From Candidatus Methylomirabilota bacterium (GTDB lineage Bacteria > Methylomirabilota > Methylomirabilia > Methylomirabilales > CSP1-5), in assembly GCA_022615475.1 (NCBI GenBank), contig JAKEGQ010000184.1, forward strand, positions 1-5,751: a DNA stretch of 5,751 nt, written 5' to 3'. This document shows, one piece after another, positions 1 through 5,728 of the stretch; the stretch's first letter is position 1, and every line of letters begins with the position of its first letter. Both the position numbers and the translations under genes were made by a program. The notes under the pieces are model-generated. The model was not told the origin of the DNA. It did no database searches and saw only the letters and a program-made list of their open reading frames with translations.

Positions 1-155
1 CCGAGGAGATTGATATCGCCCGGGCACAGCGGGCCCGGGACCGCGCCGTGGAGCGGCTGGCCCGGTGGGGAGAAGAGTCGATTAACGTCCTGCGCGCCCA
101 GACCGCCCTCGCCCGGGCCCTGATCCGCATTGAGGTAGCCCAGAGGATCAAATAG
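1..155 (+). CDS. atpC: F1Fo ATP synthase epsilon subunit, C-terminal fragment (5' end outside window)
   Basis: Reading from base 3 gives 50 residues and a TAG stop at 153-155. The peptide begins EEIDIARAQRARDRAVERL and ends ALIRIEVAQRIK. This is the usual form of the C-terminal two-helix hairpin of the ATP synthase epsilon chain: an EEID-type start, an Ala/Arg-rich first helix, a short turn (here WGEESIN), and a second helix of the type RAQTALARAL-R--VA. In known F-type ATPases epsilon belongs to the central stalk of F1 at the inner face of the membrane, where its C-terminal helices can inhibit ATP hydrolysis. The N-terminal beta-sandwich and the start lie left of the window. atpC is normally the last gene of the atp operon, and here it is followed by convergent genes, which fits. 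The identification rests on about 50 residues of a biased, Ala/Arg-rich helix, so a different helical protein is possible but less likely. Confidence 0.82.
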   Translation, partial: EEIDIARAQRARDRAVERLARWGEESINVLRAQTALARALIRIEVAQRIK

Positions 156-223
156 CCTGTACCGGCCCCCGCCCGTTTCTCTAAGTCACTCAGCACTCAG
201 CACTCAACGCTCGACGCTGGCCC
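156..223. other. Convergent intergenic region between atpC and paralog A
   Basis: These 68 bases separate the stop of the forward atpC from the stop of the reverse paralog A. The first part (156-180) is C-rich, with no convincing inverted repeat followed by a T-run on either strand, so no intrinsic terminator can be called for either gene. The second part is the heptamer tract listed separately. No small gene is apparent. Confidence 0.7.
187..221. repeat. Heptamer tract downstream of paralog A
   Basis: Five consecutive 7-bp units stand in one phase on the + strand: CACTCAG (187), CACTCAG (194), CACTCAA (201), CGCTCGA (208) and CGCTGGC (215). The first two are perfect and the others drift. 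The tract ends two bases before the TAA of paralog A (complement of 224-226). The same kind of tract lies after the stops of paralogs B, C and D, so it behaves as a 3' appendage of each copy. It recalls the heptanucleotide short tandem repeats (STRR) known from cyanobacteria, but only in form; no relationship is claimed. Confidence 0.85.
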
Positions 224-1999
224 TTACATCTGGGACCACTGGCCCCGGACGATCTCGATCACCATCGGCGTCCCCGGCGGCGGGTTGGTGAGGAACGTAG
301 TATCAAAGGCCCAGTTCCGGTTGGGCGGCTGGTAGTAGTGCCACGGCGAGCTGCCACAGCACCCCCACATCCCTTGGGCGTACAGGCTGTGCCAGAGGGA
401 GACAATGGAGCCACTGTAGTTGAGGGTCTTCCCGGTCCAACCTTCGAGCAGGCGGATCACGTTCTCGAGCTGGCCGTTGCCCTCCCCGGGCACCGATTCG
501 GTGGCAGGACCCAGCATGAAGGCGGCGTTGATCGTGGTATCGGTGGCCGGCCGGGCACTGATCGGGTCCTTGCCTTTGGTGTCCGACTTGTTGTTCTCCC
601 AGTTGTTGGAGAGGACCGTGATGGCGTCGCCTATGACGGCGGCCGATATGAGGTCAGCCGCAGGGGTGGCTCCGGTCCGCAGATTCCCCTTCTTGTCTTT
701 GGTGTTGTAATCCCCCCGGATGTAGACTGGGTCGTCGGAGACCACGGTCAGTCCCTGGGTCGGCAGCTGGGCCCCGTTCACCAAGCGGACACCATCCCCC
801 TTGTTGGGACTGCCCGGCCTTGCGCTCGTATACAGGATGCCGTTTGCCGGCATGACGCCGCAGGCGGTGAGGGCACCGACGTCTATCTGGGTCACCTGCA
901 TGGTCATCTTCTCCCGGTTGTCCCAGAAGCTCTCCTTGCGGACCGCCTGCTTGTTGTTGGCGTCCTTGCAGCCGTTGATATTGACAGTATTGCCGGCTTT
1001 GTCATAGGCCTTGTCGTCCACGATGCGCAGGTCGGCCTGGTAGTAGAGCTTGGCGTCTTTCAGCGCTTGCGAGTCGCCCGCACCGCCCTTTTCTATGATC
1101 TGGTGCGAGACCACGTCCGGCGTTCCCGACGTCAGCAGGTCCGGCAGGGGGAGATTGAGCTCTTTGACACCCATCTCCTTATCCTGCACCGTACCGCCAA
1201 AAGTTTTCAACGCATGGTCCTTCCACTCGGCTGGCGTCCATGGGGTGAGGCCCGGACCGTATTCAAAGTCGAAGTTCAGGGACTTATAGGTCCCGTCGGC
1301 AGCCTTGATCGTCGGGTCTGTCCCTCGGTCGCTCGAGTCCCGCTTGATATAATGATAAATGTGCCCGCTCGTCGTGACAGGTTCGTCGTACTGTAAGGAG
1401 GTACGCGCGAGAGTGTGGAGGTTGCTGTTGGCATGGACCCGCCCCTTAATGATCATGGGTGGGGCCGGGGTAATCTCGAGATCCACTCCCCGCCCGTAGA
1501 AGACCGCGAACTGGAAGAGGGGGATCTGCATGTACTGGATCGTCTGGCTCAGCCGGGCCCGGCTCCCCCTGGGCCCCGTCACCTGCGCGGTCACCACATA
1601 GTCGGTCCGTTGGGCGACCAGGCCGCTGAAAGTGCCGCTCGCGATGGAGCTGGTGTACGAATACGGCTGTGCCGTTCGCACCCGAGTCACCTGAAAGGCA
1701 TCGAAGGTGTAGTTGGGATCGGTGAGCCCCGGGGCGGGAATACCCGCGAGCTGCAGATCGGTCGGGACCGGGGTCGTCGCCAAAAGGGTCTTGAGACCGG
1801 CCACGCCCGATTCGACGCCTGCCTCGGCCGCGTAGAAGGCCGCCGTGTGATTCCGGTAATTGGCCGCAATGGTATCTTCGGTCCGGGCCGTCGCCAGGAA
1901 GGCAAGCCCGAGGACCGACAGGACCGTCAAGACTAGCAGGGACACGATGAGGACAACGCCCCGCTGCTCCCGAATGCCATGTGGTTCGAACTGTTTCAT
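224..1999 (-). CDS. Paralog A: large PilX-like minor pilin/pseudopilin protein (591 aa)
   Basis: The N-terminus is a PilX-type prepilin signal: a 14-residue leader with Arg and Lys ending REQRG, then a hydrophobic helix (about residues 15-37) and the segment ANYRNHTAAFYAAEAGVESG (46-65), matching the PilX N-terminal family in which this helix anchors the protein or packs it into a pilus. Prepilin peptidase should cut after Gly14. Mature position 5 is Val, not the Glu of major pilins. The body includes GRVHANSN (186-193), PVYIRGDYN (425-433) and a tail PPNRNW...RGQWSQM. Cysteines are at 344, 380, 547 and 548. I do not recognise the body; its short Gly/Asn-rich strands could form a beta-helix or beta-sandwich (inference). 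ATG at 1999 was chosen because MK(Q/L) is conserved in all copies behind a purine-rich ribosome site; the frame stays open upstream to a GTG at 2029. A is the last gene of the array and its C-terminus is the most divergent of the three complete copies. Confidence 0.85.
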   Translation of the reverse strand: MKQFEPHGIREQRGVVLIVSLLVLTVLSVLGLAFLATARTEDTIAANYRNHTAAFYAAEAGVESGVAGLKTLLATTPVPTDLQLAGIPAPGLTDPNYTFDAFQVTRVRTAQPYSYTSSIASGTFSGLVAQRTDYVVTAQVTGPRGSRARLSQTIQYMQIPLFQFAVFYGRGVDLEITPAPPMIIKGRVHANSNLHTLARTSLQYDEPVTTSGHIYHYIKRDSSDRGTDPTIKAADGTYKSLNFDFEYGPGLTPWTPAEWKDHALKTFGGTVQDKEMGVKELNLPLPDLLTSGTPDVVSHQIIEKGGAGDSQALKDAKLYYQADLRIVDDKAYDKAGNTVNINGCKDANNKQAVRKESFWDNREKMTMQVTQIDVGALTACGVMPANGILYTSARPGSPNKGDGVRLVNGAQLPTQGLTVVSDDPVYIRGDYNTKDKKGNLRTGATPAADLISAAVIGDAITVLSNNWENNKSDTKGKDPISARPATDTTINAAFMLGPATESVPGEGNGQLENVIRLLEGWTGKTLNYSGSIVSLWHSLYAQGMWGCCGSSPWHYYQPPNRNWAFDTTFLTNPPPGTPMVIEIVRGQWSQM

Positions 2000-2006
2000 C
2001 CTTCGG

Positions 2007-2017
2007 CCTTCCTTCTT
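2007..2017 (-). promoter_or_regulatory. Ribosome binding site of paralog A
   Basis: On the coding strand this reads AAGAAGGAAGG, seven bases before the ATG at 1999. It supports that start over the in-frame GTG at 2029, which sits inside the heptamer tract; the position that is ATG in paralogs B and C is CTG here. Confidence 0.65.
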
Positions 2018-2019
2018 GC

Positions 2020-2054
2020 TACTCAGCACTCATTCCTCGACGCTCGACACTAGC
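2020..2054. repeat. Heptamer tract in the B-A linker
   Basis: Five units in phase on the + strand: TACTCAG (2020), CACTCAT (2027), TCCTCGA (2034), CGCTCGA (2041) and CACTAGC (2048). The tract lies in the 57-nt gap (2000-2056) between the stop of paralog B and the start of paralog A, with the ribosome site of A on its far side. This is the most degenerate of the three inter-copy tracts. Confidence 0.8.
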
Positions 2055-2056
2055 CG

Positions 2057-3799
2057 TTAGCCTTGGGACCATTGGCCGCGGATGTAGATGATCCCCATCG
2101 GCGCCCCCGGAGGCTGCTTGGTGTTAAAGAGCGTTTCGTAGGACCAGATCCGGTTTGGCGGTGTGTAGTAGAGATCTCCCCCGTCCCCGCAGCAGCGAAA
2201 CCACTCCGTGGCGTTCTGGCTGTGCCAGAGGGCGACGAGAGAACCGTTGTAGGTAAAATCGACGTCAGTCCAGTGCTCCAGAAACCGTATCAGGTTGTTC
2301 ATCTGGCCATTTGACTTGTCCATCACCGACTCGTGGCTTGGGCCGGTCGCGAAGGCGGCGTTGACCGTGGTGGCTGCAGCCTTCCGCGATGAGGTCACGT
2401 CCTTGCCCTTCTTGTCGTACCCGTTCTTCTCCCAGCTATTGGAGAGGACGGTAATGGCATCTCCTAACACGGCGGCCGGGACCTTGTTCACCGTGTTGTA
2501 ATCCCCCTGGATGTAGACCGGGTTCTCGGAGACGACGGTGAGCCCCTGCTTGGGCAGCTCGGCCCCGTTCACCAGGCGGACCCCTTCGTCTTTCTTGGGC
2601 TTCCACTCCTTTGCACTCACATAGAGGATGCCGTTCTTCGGCATGACGCCACAGGCGGTGAGGGCAGCTATGTCGAGCTGGGAGACCTCCATATCGTTCT
2701 TTTCCCTGGCATCGTAAAACTTTTCCTTCCGGACCGCCTTCTTGCCTTTGCTGTCCTCGCAATGGTCAATCTTCACCTCGTTCCCGGCCTGATCATAGGC
2801 CTTCGTGCCTTCGATGATCAGGTCCGCCTTGTAGTAGAGCTTGGCGTCCTTCAGCGCCTGGGAGTCTCCGGCACTCCCCTTCTCGATCATGAGATGCGAG
2901 GACTTGTCGGCGTTCTTCGGGTCGTACAGCGCGTCTGGAATGGGCGGCAGAATCTCCTGGACCCCCATGGCGCTGTCCTGGACGCGGTCGCCGAAGGCAC
3001 TCAACGCGGCGCTCTTCCAGTCACTCTCCGACCACGTGTTCGCGAAATTGTAGTTGTACTCGTGGTCGAAGTTGAGGGTCTGATAGTTGCCCATGGCGTC
3101 CTTGATCTGCGGGCTAACCCCCCGGTCCCCCATGCCATATCCCTTGACGTAGCGGTAGATATCCCCGGTGGTGGTGACGTACGAGTCGATCTTCAACTCC
3201 GTGCCGGCCTTCAAATAGAGGTTGCTATTCGCATGGACCCGCCCGTTCAGGGTCATCGCAGGGCCTGGAGCAAGCTCCAGATCGACGCCTCGTCCATAGA
3301 AGCCTATAAACTGAAAGAGGGGGATCCCTACGTGCTGGATCTTCTGGGTAACCCGGGCCTGGCTCCCCCGGGGCCCGGTCACCGTGGCCGTAACCTCGTA
3401 ATCGGTGGTCCAAGCCATCAGACCGGCGTATGCCCCGGTGGTGAGCGTGGTTTGATAACTATAGGGCGCGACCGTCCGGACCCGCCGCACCTGGAAGGCA
3501 TTGAAGGTGTAGCCCGGGTCAGTGAGGGCTGCGGGGACGATAGCGGTGAGCTGGGCATCGGTCGGGATCGGATTCCCCCCCAGGAGGCCCCTGAGACTCA
3601 CAATGCCCGACTCGACCCCCGCCTCGGCCGCATAGAAGGCGGCGGTGTGGTTGCGGTAGTTGGTCGCGATCGCATCCTCAGTCTGGGCCGTCATCAAAAA
3701 GGCGAGCCCGAGGATCGACAGGATCGCCATGACCAGCATCGCAATGACCAGGACAATCCCCCGCTGCTCTCGAATACCTTGTCCGCTGAACTGTTTCAT
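2057..3799 (-). CDS. Paralog B: large PilX-like minor pilin/pseudopilin protein (580 aa)
   Basis: The architecture is that of its neighbours: leader ending REQRG14, hydrophobic helix about 15-37 (Ile at mature position 5, again no Glu), the NYRNHTAAFYAAEAGVESG segment (47-65), GRVHANSN (186-193), PVYIQGDYN (428-436), and a tail PPNRIW...RGQWSQG. Cysteines are at 347, 383, 536 and 537, corresponding one to one with those of A and C. The leader and helix indicate export through the inner membrane and insertion by a type IV pilus or type II secretion-like machine (family knowledge); the function of the body is unknown. B is the shortest copy, mainly because 14 residues found after GDYNT in A and C are missing. 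Its hydrophobic helix is also the most divergent (IVLVIAMLVMAILSIL). ATG at 3799 is preferred; an in-frame ATG at 3826, arising from the heptamer tract, would add nine residues. It lies 57 nt downstream of C and 57 nt upstream of A, so one operon is likely. Confidence 0.85.
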   Translation of the reverse strand: MKQFSGQGIREQRGIVLVIAMLVMAILSILGLAFLMTAQTEDAIATNYRNHTAAFYAAEAGVESGIVSLRGLLGGNPIPTDAQLTAIVPAALTDPGYTFNAFQVRRVRTVAPYSYQTTLTTGAYAGLMAWTTDYEVTATVTGPRGSQARVTQKIQHVGIPLFQFIGFYGRGVDLELAPGPAMTLNGRVHANSNLYLKAGTELKIDSYVTTTGDIYRYVKGYGMGDRGVSPQIKDAMGNYQTLNFDHEYNYNFANTWSESDWKSAALSAFGDRVQDSAMGVQEILPPIPDALYDPKNADKSSHLMIEKGSAGDSQALKDAKLYYKADLIIEGTKAYDQAGNEVKIDHCEDSKGKKAVRKEKFYDAREKNDMEVSQLDIAALTACGVMPKNGILYVSAKEWKPKKDEGVRLVNGAELPKQGLTVVSENPVYIQGDYNTVNKVPAAVLGDAITVLSNSWEKNGYDKKGKDVTSSRKAAATTVNAAFATGPSHESVMDKSNGQMNNLIRFLEHWTDVDFTYNGSLVALWHSQNATEWFRCCGDGGDLYYTPPNRIWSYETLFNTKQPPGAPMGIIYIRGQWSQG

Positions 3800-3806
3800 C
3801 GCTCGG

Positions 3807-3817
3807 CCTTTCTCCTT
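3807..3817 (-). promoter_or_regulatory. Ribosome binding site of paralog B
   Basis: The coding strand reads AAGGAGAAAGG, ending seven bases before the ATG at 3799. This is a strong match to the 16S rRNA anti-SD sequence and occupies the same place in the 57-nt linker as the sites of A and C. Confidence 0.7.
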
Positions 3818-3819
3818 GC

Positions 3820-3854
3820 TACTCATCACTCAGTCCTCAGCACTCGACCCTGTC
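3820..3854. repeat. Heptamer tract in the C-B linker
   Basis: Five units in phase on the + strand: TACTCAT (3820), CACTCAG (3827), TCCTCAG (3834), CACTCGA (3841) and CCCTGTC (3848). The tract ends two bases before the TAA of paralog C (complement of 3857-3859). It aligns without gaps to the tracts of the other two linkers. Confidence 0.82.
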
Positions 3855-3856
3855 CC

Positions 3857-5671
3857 TTATCCCTCTGACCACTGGCCGCGCGTGTAGATGATCCCCATCG
3901 GCGTTCCCGGCGGAATCTGGGTATCAAAGAGGGTATCGTACTTCCAGATCCGGTTGGGCGGCCGAAAGTAGTAGTTTGGATCGCCAAAGTTGCAGCATCG
4001 GAAGGCTTCCGTGGCCACCAGGCTGTGCCACAGAGCAACCAGCGAGCCATTGTACGTGAATGGGATGTCTCCCCAGTTCTCTAGGAAGCGGGGGAGGTTC
4101 TGCAGCCCGCCATTCCCGTTCCCCGACCCCGGCACCGCCTCGTCAGAGGGGCCCATGGCGAGGGCGGCGTTCACTGTCGTCGCAGAGGCCGGTCTCTTTT
4201 CAACGACCTGGTCGCCCTTCTTATCGTAGCCGTTCTTTTCCCAGTTGTTGGAGAGGATGGTAACGGCATCGCCTAACACTGCGGCCGGTACGAGGTCAGT
4301 GAGAGGAGTGCTGGTGGTCCGCAGATTCCCGTTCTTGTCTTTGGTGTTGTAATCCCCCATGACGTAGACCGGGTTGTCGGAGACGATGGTCAGTCCCTGT
4401 GTCGGCAGCTGGGCACCATTCACCAGGCGGACACCATCCCCCTTATTGGGGCTCCCCGGCTTTGCGCTCGCGTACACGATGCCGCTCTTCGGCATGACGC
4501 CGCAGGCGGTCAAGGCACCGACGTCGATCTGGGTGACCTGCATGGTGATCTTCTCCCGGTTGTCCCAAAAACTCTCCTTGCGGACCGCCTGCTTGTTGTT
4601 GGCGTCCTTGCAGCCGTTGATATTGACAGTATTGCCGGCTTTGTCATAGGCCTTATCGTCTACGATGCGGAGATCAGCCTGATAGTAGATCTTGGCATCC
4701 TTCAGCGCCTGAGAATCCGTGGCACTCCCCTTCTCGATCATAAGATGGGAGGACTTGTCGGCGTTCATCGGATCGTACAGCGCGTCCGGGATGGGAGGGA
4801 TAATCTCCTGAACCCCGTGGGCGCTGTCCTGGACCCTGCCTCCAAACCGCTTGAGCGCCTCGTCACGCCAGTAGTTCTCGTCGGATGGGCTATAGGTGCT
4901 GCCGTCAATGCTGATATTCTTGACCGCGTGATCAAAGTCGAGCTTCTGGTAGTTCCCCGCTGCGTCCTTGATCTGCGGATTCCCCTCGTACCTGGAAGGG
5001 CTTTCCTTATAGTGCCGGTTGATCTTGCCGGCCGCCGTGACGTAGGATTCGAGGTAGAGGCCGATCTCGGCAGCACCGCTCCAATAGTCTGCGAGGTGCA
5101 TGTTGCTATTCGTGTGGATGCGTCCGTTGAGGGTCATCACCGGGCCCGGATTCATCGAAATGTCAAGCCCCCTCCCGTAGAAGGCCATGAACTGAAAGAG
5201 GGGGATCTGCACGTAGTTGACGCGTTGGACGAGCCGGGCGCGGCTCCCCCGGGGGCCGGCCACCGTGGCCGACACCTCGTAGGCCGTGGCAAGACCGTTT
5301 AGACCAGTGTACGGGCCACTGTCGATCGTGGTGAGATAAGGGGTGGGTCGGATCCGCCGCACCTGAAAGGCGCTGAATGTGTAGTTCGGATCGGTCAGAG
5401 CCGCAGGAACGATCTTGGCGAGGTCGGCGTCGCTCGTGTTCGGATTCGCCCGCAGGGTCGCCTTGAGACTTGCTACGCCCGACTCGACCCCCGCCTCGGC
5501 CGCGTAGAAGGCCGCGGTGTGATTGCGATAGTTCGACGCAATGGTGTCTTCGGTCCGGGCGGTGGCCAGGAAGGCGAGGCCGAGGACCGACAGGATAGTC
5601 AGGACCAGCAGGGACACGATCAGGACGACACCCCGCTGCTCTCGAATGCGTTGTCCATTGAGTAGCTTCAT
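3857..5671 (-). CDS. Paralog C: large PilX-like minor pilin/pseudopilin protein (604 aa), mosaic of A and B types
   Basis: The layout matches A and B: leader MKLLNGQRIREQRG, hydrophobic helix about 15-37 (Val at mature position 5), SNYRNHTAAFYAAEAGVESG (46-65), GRIHTNSN (183-190), PVYVMGDYN (434-442), and a tail PPNRIW...RGQWSEG. Cysteines are at 354, 390, 559 and 560. C is the longest copy; the extra length lies mostly in the variable segment between TNSN and RFGG (about 190-278). By direct comparison, residues 1 to about 70 resemble A, about 75-323 resemble B (for example IPPIPDALYDP, HLMIEKGSA), about 324-455 are nearly identical to A, and the remainder resembles B again. ATG at 5671 is preferred, behind an AAGGAGGAAAGG ribosome site; an in-frame ATG at 5698 would add nine residues. 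Assignment as a PilX-type surface or pilus-tip protein comes from the N-terminus; the role of the body is not known. Confidence 0.85.
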   Translation of the reverse strand: MKLLNGQRIREQRGVVLIVSLLVLTILSVLGLAFLATARTEDTIASNYRNHTAAFYAAEAGVESGVASLKATLRANPNTSDADLAKIVPAALTDPNYTFSAFQVRRIRPTPYLTTIDSGPYTGLNGLATAYEVSATVAGPRGSRARLVQRVNYVQIPLFQFMAFYGRGLDISMNPGPVMTLNGRIHTNSNMHLADYWSGAAEIGLYLESYVTAAGKINRHYKESPSRYEGNPQIKDAAGNYQKLDFDHAVKNISIDGSTYSPSDENYWRDEALKRFGGRVQDSAHGVQEIIPPIPDALYDPMNADKSSHLMIEKGSATDSQALKDAKIYYQADLRIVDDKAYDKAGNTVNINGCKDANNKQAVRKESFWDNREKITMQVTQIDVGALTACGVMPKSGIVYASAKPGSPNKGDGVRLVNGAQLPTQGLTIVSDNPVYVMGDYNTKDKNGNLRTTSTPLTDLVPAAVLGDAVTILSNNWEKNGYDKKGDQVVEKRPASATTVNAALAMGPSDEAVPGSGNGNGGLQNLPRFLENWGDIPFTYNGSLVALWHSLVATEAFRCCNFGDPNYYFRPPNRIWKYDTLFDTQIPPGTPMGIIYTRGQWSEG

Positions 5672-5677
5672 TGTTTG

Positions 5678-5689
5678 CCTTTCCTCCTT
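5678..5689 (-). promoter_or_regulatory. Ribosome binding site of paralog C
   Basis: The coding strand reads AAGGAGGAAAGG. The perfect AAGGAGG part lies eleven bases before the ATG at 5671, and the second GGAAAGG part lies six bases before it. It is in the same linker position as the sites of A and B. Confidence 0.7.
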
Positions 5690-5691
5690 GT

Positions 5692-5726
5692 CACTCATCG
5701 CTCAGCCCTCAGCACTCAACCCTGTC
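5692..5726. repeat. Heptamer tract in the D-C linker
   Basis: Five units in phase on the + strand: CACTCAT (5692), CGCTCAG (5699), CCCTCAG (5706), CACTCAA (5713) and CCCTGTC (5720). A further CCCTCAG at 5726-5732 is shifted by one base and contains the stop codon of the fourth paralog. The tract fills most of the 57-nt gap at 5672-5728. Confidence 0.82.
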
Positions 5727-5728
5727 CC

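Noticed and set aside
156..186. Intrinsic terminator between atpC and the array
   Set aside because: The stretch is C-rich but shows no convincing stem with a following T-run on either strand.
187..221. Possible CRISPR array in the short repeated units
   Set aside because: The units are 7 bp and directly abutting, with no spacers. This is a short tandem repeat, not a CRISPR.
338..1396. Long + strand open frame of 352 codons opposite paralog A, and a similar one of 368 codons at 2762-3868 opposite paralog B
   Set aside because: They lie wholly or almost wholly antisense to well-supported genes, have low-complexity His/Arg/Gly/Val-rich translations with no recognisable domain, and are what GC-rich codon usage produces on the opposite strand. 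The paralogous region of C lacks an intact equivalent of that length, which argues against selection.
2057..3799. Mobile element or insertion sequence as the cause of the repeated units
   Set aside because: No transposase or integrase is encoded, and I see no terminal inverted repeats at the unit boundaries. The repeated unit is simply gene plus linker.
224..5671. Assembly artefact duplicating one gene
   Set aside because: The copies differ throughout by many substitutions and by indels, all three frames are intact, and the linkers also differ. An artefact would give near-identical copies.
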